Assembly (NCBI GenBank): GCA_038030265.1
Contig: CM075938.1
Span: forward strand, 47,051,189-47,115,188
Direction of reading: 5' to 3'
DNA: 64,000 nucleotides
Origin: Corythucha ciliata
Lineage: Eukaryota > Arthropoda > Insecta > Hemiptera > Tingidae
Below the pieces are notes generated by a model. That model searched no databases and was not told where the DNA came from. It saw only the letters and a program-made list of their open reading frames with translations. Within the stretch, counting starts at the first letter, position 1, and every line of letters begins with the position of its first letter. Shown here one piece after another: positions 33,650-45,089 of the stretch. A program made the position numbers and the translations under genes.

Positions 33650-34944
33650 TGTCAAAATTAGGCACCGAAATTTATTTTCACTGATCGCGAGAGGGGGGAT
33701 TACTGCTCATAAGGGGGGGGGGGGATTTCGCGCCCAGCCATCAGGGGGGATAGACGCCGCTGGATGGTGAGGGGTTCAGAGTCCATCCTCTCGCCACTAC
33801 CACGGTACACTACTGAAATCTGGACCCAACCGCGACCATCTTATTCAATGGGAGATGAGCACGATTTTGGCCAAAATGGTTAAAATTGTAAATTGGACTT
33901 TGGACGTACCCGCGTATGGGTAGAGAAGAATGTCATTCGGGAAATCTTTATTGAAACACAGTTTCAATCGAGCCGTTGAAGGGTGCTCTCCACGCGACTC
34001 GAGCGTTTTTGACCGGCGGACAGCGGCCACTCGGTTGACAACCATCAGTCACACCCTCCCGTACGAGAAAGAGCAGAGCAGTCGACAAAGACAACGTGAG
34101 GCGAAACGCCTATTTTCGGGATGACCCAAAATCATCCCTAGGTTGCTTCATTGTTATACAGTTTAACGATCACATATTTTTATTCCCAAGTTATTGCCTA
34201 ACACTCGTGAGTCCGAATGTGAATGCTACCGAGTGAAATTGTGGGCTCTTGGTTGAAAGAATTTACAACTGTGAAAATTATTGTTTTTATTTTACAATTC
34301 TCGGAAGCCATGATCACACGGTGTAATAGTTAATGCAAGTACCTTGACCATTTTCAGAAACTTGCATGCAATATTGCCTCAAAAATGTCATCGTGTGATT
34401 CGGGATTGACTTAATCAATCAAATAACTTATATTGAATAAATAATTACCCTAAAACACTACATAGTAGAGCTCTGTATTTATGGGCGAATTGTTAATTTC
34501 GATGAACACCCGTTGTGGGCTGCCAGAACAGAGTTTGAAATTCCCCAATTTTCAGCTTTTTAAGAAAGAAAGAGAAAACTTATGACGTTATACAGTTCAG
34601 GTTAAAAACTTTTCATTTGTTTGAGTCAGGGTGGGTTGTGTTGTGTGTCTGTCGAGTGAAACGACTTCTCTATGACGAACAGCTCGTAAAAAAAAACGAC
34701 ACTTTTATAGCAAACAGCCGAACTTAATCTTTTCACTAGACTTCCAAATAGACAAGGGGGCGGGTTAACCACTGTTCTGGCGCTAACAAATTAAGAGGGT
34801 TGGGGGGGGGGATGGCTTAGTTACAAATCTTCCTTGAAATCTATACATTCCTCGAAATAGATACTTACATATTGACAATCCCAACACTTACCGTGTAGCG
34901 TGTATACTTGTCTGGTTCTTTTAAACCTATACATATAATGTTGA
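33650..34944. other. 3' flank of the beta-glucuronidase gene, 3' UTR not delimited
   Basis: G runs at about 33713 and 34801. On the minus strand an AATAAA lies near 34284, about 660 bases after the stop codon. It could be the poly-A signal, but nearer non-canonical signals cannot be excluded. No other gene is visible. Confidence 0.35.
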
Positions 34945-35141
34945 CTAGAGTTCATTTCGGCTCGACTGTGGCCAAATTGAAGAATAAGGGGCTGTGTACG
35001 GTTCCAAATCGTCAGGAACAGGCACACCGTCCAACTCTTGAGCTAAACGGTGGTAACGCCGTCGAACGTGAAAAGCGGCCGCTTTGGGTTGCCGCTCTCT
35101 CGTGAAAACGCCCTTTTTATTGCCGCCTACTCGGGTGGTGG
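34945..35141 (-). CDS. GUSB: GUSB coding exon 12 with stop
   Basis: [32 protein letters not shown], and a tail of about 30 residues ending RNEL and TAG at 34945-34947. The acceptor is CTTTAAAG|CC. Confidence 0.94.
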
Positions 35142-38100
35142 CTTTAAAGGAAATTAAGCGTTTAGACCAGGAAGTTTAACGTTTATTGGTGGTGGGAAGG
35201 ATACCTTGTTCGGTTCGAAAATCAGCGAAATTCCAGATCATTTCCCCGATGAAAAAACTTTTGTTTCTTAAATTATCGAAAGCTTTGAAGTGCTCGGAAA
35301 GAAGAGTAACTTGGTATTCTTCGGACCAAATAAAAGCTGGATCCTAGAGATAAAGACAACAATTAAATAAATGGAACCAGAGGGAATGTTCCTACGACCA
35401 TTCTCTAAAATACAAACAAACCTCGTGAAGCCCAGCCATCGTGTCAGCGCCGTATTCCATCATAATGATCGGCTTGTCGTGAATTCGATGCCAATTCGCT
35501 GCTTCATTTTCAACATTTCGTTGAATTAGTTCAACTTTGCCTGGTTCGGAGTACCAAGCGTTGTAGCGATTGAAGCCAATAATGTCCAGAAATTGGCCCT
35601 ACAAGAACAATAAAACAAAGATTTATATACAATAATAATTCTTAATGATACGAAGTTAGTACAGCAAACAGTGGGTTAGGAGGAGGAAGTGGGATATTTC
35701 ATTAGGCGTGGCTAAGTGAAACAGTGTTTTAACAGTAAAATTCGAATAATTTTTACACTTTATCGCACTAAGGTGGATTTTGAGTTCAATATTGTTATTC
35801 ACCCATTGTTATTTAGGAGTTGACATTTTAAGCAGACTTAGGAGCTCTAGATCGCCAAAGCGCACCAAGTTGGTGGATCGTGCAACGGACTTATATGATC
35901 GCTGCGTGCTACCTAAGTGAAACTCGTGGGCAGGAGTGGGTTTACACGGGCAACGCAGTGCAGAGGGGTTAAAAATTTTAACAGCAGAGCTTGGAGCGAA
36001 TAAATTTGATCCTCAGAAATCAATCATTGAATAATAAGCCAGGCTCCACGCATGACGTATACGCCAAAAAATTAATCAATTTCTAGCATTGCCTAGATGA
36101 AAAACGACCTTCCAGCTGGAAATCAATCAATATTTTGCTGGTTATTTGGCGTGTGGAGCCGGCTTTCAAATATTTTCTATGATTCAACACGTGACAGAAT
36201 TCAATGTATAAAGGTGGATTTCAAACAAAGCCTGAAAACATTGATCAGGTAAAACGATCCTGAAAAATATAAAAATGGACCTGAACAATATTAGGTAAGT
36301 AGTAGGTTGTTGGCTAACCAAAACTGCACCTTGGGAAATCAGAAAGAGCCAAACTCATGAAATTGGGCTTGTGAAATTGCCAAAATCTGTGAAATGGTGG
36401 TTTAAATGGGCCAAATCCGTGAAATGAGGGTTTGAAAGAGTAAAAACCTGCTAAACATGGGATTTATGAGAGGGAGGTGTGACGAAATTTGGGTTTTGAA
36501 TGGACCAATCCGGGAATTTAGTTTTTGAAAAAGCAAAATTAATTTTATTACTTAGCCAATCTTGCAAAACTGTTCTCAGTAAGAGCTGAAACCACGAAAT
36601 TAAGGTTTTAAAAGCGATAAAATCAGCGAAATTGGGGTACTAAATAACATGAATCCGTGATGGGTTTTTAAAAATGACAAATTAGAAAAATTTGGTTGTG
36701 GAAAATTTCCAGTGAAATTGTGGTTTGAACAAGCTAGAATCGCTAAAAAAAAAAAAATCGACGTTCGGTTTTGACAATTTAGCAATTAACTGAACAGGCA
36801 AAACATCCGGCGGAAAGGTACGAAAATATTCGAAATTGGGTTAAAAAGGAACAAATTTCACAAAATTGGGTTCTGAAAGAGCAAAAGTCCGTGTTTTGAA
36901 AAAGAAAATCCCTCGAAATTTGGGCATTAAGGCGTTGAAATGAGTGAAATTTGGGTACAAATTAACAAAAATCTGTGAAATTTGGTTTTGAAGGCGCTAA
37001 ATTTGAAACGTTTGACTGGAAAATTTTCAGCGAAATTGTTATTTTAATAGCTAAAAACAGGAAATTGGTTTTTTCGTCGCTTTTTTTTCGTGTTTTAATA
37101 ATTAACCAAACCTGCGAAACTGATTTTATAAAGAGCTAAAGGCACGAAATTTAGTTTTTGAACACACGACAAAATTGGGGGGTCCACGAAATTGGGTTCT
37201 GAAAGATTAAAAGTCAGTAAATTTTGTTGTTCAAAGATCGAGCCCCCCGAAATTTGGTTATAAAACAGAAAAAATCAGCAAAAATAGGGTACGATATAAG
37301 AAAAATCTTGTGAGAAATTTGGTTTTCAGGTGCCAAATTTGAAACGTTTGGCCATGGAAGAATGAAAATTTCCGGCGAAATTGTGATTTTAAATAGCCAA
37401 AATCACAAAATTTGTTTTTTTTTCGTTGGTTTTTTCACCAATTTTGTTTTATTTCAATTAATCAATCCTACGAAACTTATTTTATAGAGAGCTAAAGCCG
37501 CGAAATTTGAGTTTTGAAGAGGCAGAAATCCCGAACTTGGGTTTTACAGGAGCCAAGTCCTCGAAATTGGTCGTTAAAAGAGCAAAACTTATGAAATTGG
37601 GGTTTTAAAACCGTAAAAATCAGCGAAATTGTGGTACCAAATAACAAATATCCGTGAAATGTGGCCTGGAAAGTTACCAAATTTGAAACATTTGGTTATG
37701 GAAAATGTCCAGCTAAATTGTGGTTTGAAACAGCCGGAATCACGAGAAAAAAATCGTCGTTTGTTTGATAATTTTGCCATTACTGGAACTGTTTCATACA
37801 GAGGTAAAGTCACAAAATTTGAATTTTCATCGGGCGAAAATCACAAAAAATCAGTTATATAGGAACAAAGTTTACAATATTGGGATCTGAAAGACCGAAA
37901 GTCACACAAATCCATGGAATTTGGTTTTGAAGGTGCCAAATTTAATATTTTTGGCTATGGAAGAGTCAATGTTTGTGAATAATTTCCAATTTGAGCCAAG
38001 TTAGTTTTTTGAATCAACCAAAACTGTGAAACCGGTTTTTATACAGAGCTATAACCACGAAAATTGGCTTTTGAACACTCGAAAACCACCCAAAATAGGA

Positions 38101-41100
38101 GCTTGAGGGAGCCAAGTCCACAAAATTGGATTCGGAAAAAGCGAAAGTCCATAAAATTTGGGTTTTAAAGAGCAAAATGAACCAAATTGGATTTTTTGAA
38201 ATAGCAAATTCCTTAAAATCTGGTTCTTTGAATGAGCAAATCCCCTGAAATTGGGATTTAAACGAGACGAATCAGCAAGATTGAGTGTAAGGTGGCCATC
38301 GCCTGCGCAAATTACCAGCGTCCATGGTCAGTGCCGTCTTTAGGCGGGGTCCCGACGGGCTTGGGCCCCGCGTCCAGATGGCCTCAGGTCCTTAACATGT
38401 TTTTTCTGTTTTTTTAATTTATGGGAAGAAAGATACACATTCTAGAGGATAGGCGACCAACGCTGATCGATCCTTGGATATAAAACAATGTTGTTTTTCT
38501 TGAGCTCGAATGTTTTAGGGTTTTTTGTTTTTAACTCGGAGCCATTAGCGTAACGACGGCCTAAAAGTAATGGGGAGGGGGGTCCTTAGAGCGCTCAAAA
38601 TAGTGATAAACCCTGAATTTCAAGGGTAAATTCGAGAAAAAACGCAAATTGGTGCCTAAAATTGAAGATATGGGCCCTTCCGCAGTTAAAATTGCTAAAA
38701 AGCGCTGCTAAAATAAATAAAAACTATTTTTTTTCGGCACGGCTCAACGATTTTTCTACATTTTAGCAACAAAAATTCCAGATTTTCTGAAAAAAATGGG
38801 AAAAATCTCTAAATAGTGGTCAAAATCATCAAGGAAAAGTGGTGATTCACGGCTAAAACTGAGAGAAAGTGCTCATACTTAAAGCTGAAATTTAGGGAAC
38901 GCCAATTTGTGATTTTTGGATGCAGCTTCTTAGATTGAGAGTAAATGCTAATTCGAGGCTAAAAATGAGGAATGAGCTATTTCATTGCTACAAATGAATA
39001 TAAACTCCAATTCACTGATAGTGTAGCGAGAAAAGCGCTGAATTCATTGTGTTTATAGAGAAAGCCACTATAATTCGCGGCTAAAATTGTGAAAAGTGTT
39101 AAATCGCGGCTAAATGTGAAATAATTACGAAAAGCTCCAATCCGCGGCTAAATTTGAGAAAATATATAATTTGCGAGGCATCCTAATTTATTGACCCACA
39201 CGAGAAAAATCGCTAATTCGCTGCTAAAATGGGAAAAAAGCGCTAACTCGCATGGCTAAATGTGAAAAAATCGCTTATTCGCGGCCAAAATCAAGGACAA
39301 GTGCTAATTCACGGTAAAAAATGAGAACGAGTGCTCATTTAAAGCTGAAATTAAGAAGACAAGAAGCTATAATTCGGGGCTAAAATAAGAAAAGTGCTTA
39401 TTCGTCGCTATATTATGTGAATACAACATCGCCAATTCAACGTTAATAAAGAGAAAGTGCGCTGATTCGCAGCTAAAATTGAAAAAAATCGCTGATTATT
39501 GGCTAATCAGAGGATCAGCCAGACTGATCAACAGGTGGGCAGTTTATCACGTGAGAATAAGTCAGATGCATCCTCGGAGAACTCGGTAGCTCACCAACTC
39601 AGAAATTAATGATTCATGATTCGACACGAGAAATCGTAAATTCGACCCCAGAATCTGAATTAGCACGATAAAGATCTCCTAGTGCAGATAACGATATCTG
39701 CTGTAAAACGGTCATTTTTGCATTCTGTTCCGGATTTCCCGATTAATAACTGACAATTTTGCCCCCAGAAAGTGACATTTTTGGAACGAAAATTGGAATT
39801 TTCGCCTTGGGATGGTAACTGCGGTAATTTAATCCCCAAAACTTTTTCATTTTTTCAGATATTGTCAGCATTGAAGGTTCATCAGTATCATAACTGGCGA
39901 TTGGATGTGCTACCTAACCTTTAATAATTGGCGGAAGCAGGTCATGCGCCAGGTAGAATATTTTGTGTTAATTATTGCGTGACTTTTGTGAACATTTAAA
40001 TGGTTTAAGTGCGTTTTTGTACGTTTTTTTTATTTTATTATTTTAATTTTTCTCTTTGGTTTGATTTTTTCCTTTTTGCTACTCACAAGATACTCATAAC
40101 CGGGCGCCTGAGCGATGGCAGCGGTCACTGGACGATAGTCGAGAGCTCTCACGTGTTGCACCACTAATCTACAAGAGGAGGGTATAGGAGGATTAGGGAA
40201 ATTTTGTTGAACGATAAAAAAACAAAAAACAACTAAAATCACAACATGCAAGCTGAACAAAAGAAAGCTGAAGCACAAAACTGCTCCCAGGATGAACATT
40301 AAGTCGGAGAAAGGTGGCGGAAACAAAATTTTGCTGTTCATTTTTACACTACTTCTGACTACTAAGTCTGAAATAAGAAGGCAGGAGTTCGGAAATGAAG
40401 AAAAACTCACCGCGCGATCGATTGAGTACCATTTATTCAGAACAGCGGTCACGGGGCGATGGTTATCCAAAGTTTTAACGTGCTTCACCACCGATCTTTT
40501 TGTTAAAAATAAATAAATGGTATTTTGGACAAAGTTGTTGTGTGGGTAGCATTATTTAGTGCACTGGCGCTAAGCTATGCCCCACAACTTTCTGATGACA
40601 AGTTTACAATCCCGGCCGGATTTTTTTTCTCCATTAAATTCTCAAAATCAAGTCATCAAAATAGTTTTAGGGCTTCAAGTTAACAAAAAATACTAAATCT
40701 TACCTGAAATATTCGGCAGACTCGGCAAATTGAGTCCTGGGCTCGTTGGCCACGGACCACATAATGACTGACGGACGATTTTTGTCGCGCTCAATCAGTT
40801 GAGTAAGGGAGGATTTGTGATTTTCGAGAAGAGTTTCACTGAATTTCCTGGGGGGAGAGGAGGGAATTGAATAGAACGTGTTAAATTGTGATTAAATAGG
40901 GGAAGAATGAAGATTACTCTGTGTTAACGCTCGGACACTCGTCGATGATCATAATTCCTTCACGATCGGCGAAATCCATTATTTCCTCCGCGTATGGATA
41001 GTGGGACGTTCGATAGCAATTGGCTCCAATCCATTTGAGAAGATTGTGATCCTTTGCAACGATGGCCAAATCGAGGCCCTTGCCCCTAATCTGCGAGGAC

Positions 41101-42738
41101 ATTCAACAACGCATGCTCTTAAACCCTACCTAGGGTGAGGTTTCGGGATTGCCTTACGTTAGAGTCTTCGTGGCGCCCAAACCCTCTTAGATAAACCGGG
41201 ACATTGTTTATGTACAGACTCGTGTTGGTCCAGCTCAGAGTTCTGATACCAACAGAAAGTCTGTATACGTCGCGAATATGCTCGTCTCTAAGATTTGTGG
41301 ACAGACGAACCTGAAATGAAGAAACAAAGTTATTCCGAAGAAAACCCACGGCTGGCAATTTCCCTAAACAACATTATCTAATTATAACCTCTAAGCTGTA
41401 CATGTATCCAGGATCCAAGTGCATCAAATATGGCCACCAAAAATTTGGTTCCTGAACTTCGATTCGGCTGATGTAACCGTTTTTTTTCACCCCTTCCTTG
41501 GAGGCTTTCCCAACGAAATTACCGTCAGCGTCGAAAAGAGAGACAGTCATCGTGACGGGGTCTGCCGCGCTCGGTGAGGCCCCACCATAGGTGACGTTGA
41601 AGTAAACGTACGCTGATAAAAATTAAACAAGAAAGTGTAACAAAATCTTTTGTTTCTTAATGAAATGAAGCAGAAGAAAACAAAAATAAAAAACCTTTGC
41701 TTCCGACGATATCAGTGTACACAGTCACGTCGTCGACGTACACCAAAGGAGTCGAATAGAGGACAACTGGCCTGTGTATGCCAGCATAGTTGAAAAAATC
41801 GAAAGTGTAGCGTTGAACCAGAAGTGTTCCATTCATTCTAAAACAAAAACATGAATTATAGTTCCTTAAATTTAAGAATCGCACTCGGTTAATAACTCAC
41901 AACGTGTCCACAGTCCCTTGAGGCACCGTGACGAGGCTCAAAGTATTGTCTACAGCCACTGACAGCCTGTTTTCTGAGCCATAGTTCACTTTCAAAGTCA
42001 CTTCGACTTGAAACGGTAAGTGTCCAATTTCGTGGTAAGCTACTTCTTCGCCGTTCAACCACTAGAAAAAAAAGATTACGACAGTTTTATCAACACAAAA
42101 AGTGGGGGAAAAACTGTTTTGGAGCAAACACGTTGGCACTTACAACTGTAGCTGTGTAGTGAACTGATCCAAAACGAATCCATACTCTTCGTCCTGACCA
42201 CGACGCAGGAACAAAAAATGTCCTCTCGTACCACACGGTTCCCACGTGGTCTCGAAGGGATTTATCTTCAGTGATGTCGTTGTAACTGCTCGGCACGGGC
42301 ATTGGAATGACATCACCGGTCTATGACAATTGGGGGAAAATATAAGAAAGACTTGTAGTATGTTTAAGAAAGAAAAACGAATTTATAATTGAATTGTTCT
42401 TTTTTCTTTATGTGTCCCAGCAATTAATTAATTGCAAATTAGACGACCCTTGTCTTAGGACTTAAGATAATTGAATTGCATACCTGGTCTAAAGAAGTTT
42501 TGTACCACGATTTGTCGTAGCCATCTTTGACGGCTAGGGATTTTCGAAAATTCCATATTCCGTCCAATGATTTGACCTCGCGAGATTCGGATTCACGTGG
42601 ATAAAGCATGCCGCCCTTTGATAGGTCAGCAGCGATGGCAAGTAAAATCAGTGGAACGAGACGGAGACTAAAGATAGCACTCGATCGGAATGGTGAAATG
42701 GAGAGGGATGGCCAAGGGCTAGCTGCCCTTTGAACCAT
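34945..42738 (-). CDS. GUSB: beta-glucuronidase (GH2), complete, 12 coding exons
   Basis: Lysosomal-type enzyme that releases terminal glucuronic acid from glycosaminoglycans and glucuronides. Coding exons: 42738-42484, 42320-42144, 42061-41901, 41837-41695, 41612-41389, 41310-41158, 41090-40918, 40847-40704, 40495-40411 (9a) or 40168-40087 (9b), 35598-35422, 35343-35205, 35141-34945. All introns are GT..AG and the frame closes: 675 residues with 9a, 674 with 9b (human 651). The start ATG at 42738 sits in a strong Kozak context (GCCACCATGG). Residues 21-37 are a signal-peptide core. The sugar-binding domain, Ig-like domain and TIM barrel follow in order. GH2 signature 1 spans [10 protein letters not shown] (residues 395-404). 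Signature 2 ends WSVANE, with acid/base E464. The nucleophile is E553 in MEYGADT and the conserved Tyr is Y517. The protein ends SSRNEL, a KDEL-like tail of unproven meaning. Confidence 0.97.
35205..35343 (-). CDS. GUSB: GUSB coding exon 11
   Basis: 139 bases: [19 protein letters not shown], then [14 protein letters not shown], matching the family GELIWNFADFMTEQ. Phase 1 donor CAAG|GTATCC. Confidence 0.95.
35422..35598 (-). CDS. GUSB: GUSB coding exon 10, catalytic nucleophile
   Basis: 59 residues, [20 protein letters not shown] to [18 protein letters not shown]. Nucleophile E in MEYGAD, conserved Tyr in FNRY. A 4.5-kb intron full of repeats separates it from exon 9b. Confidence 0.96.
36340..38290 (-). 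repeat. family B array inside the GUSB intron, reverse orientation
   Basis: Units of the form GAAATTGGGTTTTGAAAGAGC with AAAATCC. The spacing is about 30 bp for nearly 2 kb. It lies in the intron between exons 9b and 10. Confidence 0.8.
38590..39510 (-). repeat. family A array inside the GUSB intron, reverse orientation
   Basis: Degenerate GCTAATTCGCGGCTAAAATT units with GAGAAAA, including the variant GGATGCAGCTTCTTAG near 38917. Confidence 0.8.
40087..40168 (-). CDS. GUSB: GUSB alternative exon 9b
   Basis: 82 bases, acceptor with a strong pyrimidine tract (CCCTCCTCTTGTAG|A), donor CTT|GTGAGT. It encodes [20 protein letters not shown] then PGYEYL. It is homologous to 9a along its first two thirds and diverges after RPVTA. 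It has the same phases as 9a. Using both exons, or neither, runs into a stop codon, so exactly one can be used. Expression of 9b is inferred from its intact sites. Confidence 0.85.
40411..40495 (-). CDS. GUSB: GUSB alternative exon 9a
   Basis: 85 bases, acceptor AAAAAG|A with a weak pyrimidine tract, donor GCG|GTGAGT. It encodes [20 protein letters not shown] and WYSIDRA. It is closer than 9b to the known family sequence, since it keeps the extra residue before RPVT and the Asn after it. Length 1 mod 3 takes the frame from phase 2 to phase 0. Confidence 0.9.
40704..40847 (-). CDS. GUSB: GUSB coding exon 8, catalytic acid/base
   Basis: 144 bases, [17 protein letters not shown], with the acid/base Glu after Asn. 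It ends TTC AG|GTAAGA in phase 2, so the next exon must supply one base. Confidence 0.96.
40918..41090 (-). CDS. GUSB: GUSB coding exon 7, GH2 signature 1
   Basis: [20 protein letters not shown], then [20 protein letters not shown] and IMIIDECP. Phase 2 donor GA|GTAATC. Confidence 0.96.
41158..41310 (-). CDS. GUSB: GUSB coding exon 6
   Basis: 51 residues, [13 protein letters not shown], then [12 protein letters not shown], the start of the TIM barrel. Human enzyme has GVNKHED here; this copy has GFGRHED. Confidence 0.94.
41389..41612 (-). CDS. GUSB: GUSB coding exon 5
   Basis: 224 bases, Ig-like domain, ending [20 protein letters not shown] plus E. The donor is GAG|GTTATA. Confidence 0.94.
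41695..41837 (-). CDS. GUSB: GUSB coding exon 4
   Basis: 143 bases with [20 protein letters not shown] and [11 protein letters not shown], the highly conserved end of domain 1. The donor is AAAG|GTTTTT, weaker than its neighbours. Confidence 0.94.
41901..42061 (-). CDS. GUSB: GUSB coding exon 3
   Basis: 161 bases, [20 protein letters not shown] and onwards, rest of the sugar-binding domain. The donor is GTT|GTGAGT, phase 2. Confidence 0.93.
42144..42320 (-). CDS. GUSB: GUSB coding exon 2
   Basis: 59 residues, phase 0 to 0, including [11 protein letters not shown] and [10 protein letters not shown] of the jelly-roll sugar-binding domain. The donor is GTT|GTAAGT. Confidence 0.95.
42484..42738 (-). 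CDS. GUSB: GUSB coding exon 1
   Basis: 85 residues: signal peptide with [13 protein letters not shown], then the family start [20 protein letters not shown]. It ends CAG|GTATGC, phase 0. An acceptor (TTTCAG at 42748-42753) lies 9 bases before the ATG, so a non-coding first exon must lie further upstream. Confidence 0.94.
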
Positions 42739-42999
42739 GGTGGCTGCCTGAAACAAAAAAATAGAACAAAATGGAGTTAAATTTGAAAACTAAAAAGAAA
42801 TCAATGGGATCAACGACCGCAAAATGGAAGGTATTCGTTATGCGGAGAATGCAAGGGAGGGGGATAGCTGTAAAGTGTCAAGGGACAAATAGCCCCTGCA
42901 GCATTGCAAGTTTCTGAAAATTATCAGTCGTGAGATGGTGAGGTTCATGGAGGAGTTTCAAAATTACAGTTTCAAGGCTAAAAAGCCACGAAATTTTAC

Positions 43000-43440
43000 A
43001 ATCGTCGCGCGGTTGTCATAGGCACACATCTGGGAAAGCCCACACCTAGGACGAGTGCGCCGTGCCACGGCTCACCGCAAGCTTACAGTGAGCATGAGCA
43101 GTCAGGATTTGTAACCTGGCCTGCTGCGTTTAAGAGGATAATGAGTCGAAAAATTGCTTGTTTTAAGGAGAAGAGGTTTGAATACATGGAAAATTGCTGG
43201 GAGAGGGCCAACTTTCTGAAAATGTCTGGTCCAGCAATTTTGCAGCACAGTAATTTTCGCAAAATTGAAAGTTTCTGGGAAAAAACGTGAATAAGCAAAT
43301 TTTCTGAATTGTGTTCTTAAATCGCGAAACAGCGTTCGGTGGCTAATTTCCTGTTTTGTGGCTGAAGTTTTGGGTGAAATGACCAGTTTTGGGGACGAAA
43401 AAGACACTAGCTTGACAACCACATGGCTCAACTGGTACTT
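43000..43440. other. upstream flank of GUSB, no gene recognised
   Basis: GC-richer unique sequence at 43030-43110, then degenerate AAAATTG and TTTCTG motifs. The non-coding first exon and promoter of GUSB should lie in or beyond this stretch. No TATA box stands out. Confidence 0.3.
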
Positions 43441-43449
43441 TCGTGGCCA

Positions 43450-45080
43450 ATTTACATTTCATTCAGCTGAATAATCAGTTTCTCGGGTCCCAAGTGGGAT
43501 TGCGCCCTCCTGTTGGGGATTAAACCCCAATTTCGCGGGTTAGGCACTTGGACAAATCAATTTTGAGGGGTTCACTTATTTAATCCCTAAATTTTACGAA
43601 CTTTGCCACTCACAGAACCCGTTTTATTCGTGTGTTTCTATTTGTTCAAACCCCCAATTAGCAGGAGTGACTCCATAAAAACCCAATTTTGCAGGAGTGA
43701 TTTCCTAAAAACCCAATTTCGCTGGAGTGACTCCCTAAAACCTCATTTTCGTGGTAGTGTGACTCTCTAAAGAACCAAATGTCGCATAGTGACCCATCCG
43801 AAAATACAATGTCACGAGGTTGACTCAAACAAAACAGCAATTTCGCGAGCTGAACTCTTTCCAAGTCCGAATTTCGCGGCTGTGCCCCTTATAGAAATCA
43901 ACTACGGGGACTTGACTTATTTAAACCCTAAATTTCATGGATTTGACACTAACAGAACCCCTTTTTGTGGTTTTCTGCTTGCTCAAAACCCCAATTTCGC
44001 AGGATTGACTCCCTAGAAACCCAATTTGACAGGAGAGTGACCGCCTGAAACCCCATTTTCGCAGGTGAATGACTCTTGAGAAATCCCGAAAAAGAATTAC
44101 GCCTAGTGACTCATTCAGAAATCCAATTTCACGGGGCTGACTCAATCAAATAGGCAATTTCGCGGGTTGAGATCATTTTAGACACTTTTCGTGGGTTTCT
44201 GCTTGCTCAAAGCCCCAATAACCCAATTATTCAGGAGTGACCCTCTAAAAACCCATTTTTGCAGGTAATTGACTCCCGAAAAACTCAATTTCGCGTAGTG
44301 ACTAATTCAAATATCCAATTTCACGGGTTTGGCTCCTCCAAAACAGCAATTTCGCAGGTTGAGCTCTTTCTTCAAGAACCAACTTGCGGTTATTCACACT
44401 TAAATAACCCAATTTTGAAGTTTTGGTGAATTTAATATTCAATAACCATATTCCGCCCTTGTGGGTCCTTAAAAATGAGTGAATCCGCCTGGTTGGCTCT
44501 TTCATAAACAAAATTCCGTGGATCTCGTTTAGAAATCGCCAAAATCAGTTCCGCGGGGTGGCCTCTCTCTCTAAAAAAAAAAAGAAAAAAAACAAAGAAG
44601 CAATTTCAAGGATTTCAAACTAAAAAATGAAGCTCCAGAGTACGTTGGCTCATTATAACAAGCAATTTTGCGGGTTGGCCGATTCAAAAGCAGTTTCGTG
44701 TGATTTGCTCACCCAAAAAAAACAAAAAAAAAAAACGTTTCTGGGGTTCGGCTTGCTCGAAAAGCCAATTTAGTGGGTTCGATTTCTTTGAAAATGTAGG
44801 AATTTTCACAGGGTTGGCTAATTGAAAACCAATTTCGCGGGACCAAAAAATGAATAAATAGTGCGATTCGTGGGTTTGACTCCATCAAAATACCAATATT
44901 TTTCGCAGTTGACCATTAAATAAGACTTTTCGGTCGCAATGCCTCATCAGAAAAAGCTATTTCGCCACTTTCAACCCCTTAAATTTCGTGGATCTGGAAC
45001 TAACAGAAACTCATTTCGAGGGTTTGGATCCTTCAAAAATGAAACTTCGCGGGGTTCGCTTATTAGGGACCCATTCTAAG
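43450..45080 (+). repeat. family B array, clearest 30-bp period
   Basis: At about 43664-43753 three successive units are exactly 30 bp, each with AGTGA(C/T)T(C/T)C(A/C)(T/C)AAAA followed by CCCAATTTCG or a close variant. The array runs about 1.6 kb with insertions and A-rich tracts (for example 44570-44600). Confidence 0.85.
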
Positions 45081-45089
45081 CGGCTGTTC

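Noticed and set aside
38917..38935. A third copy of GUSB exon 9 in the long intron
   Set aside because: I scanned 35.6-40.0 kb for the RPVTA codons and a matching acceptor. Only array units were found.
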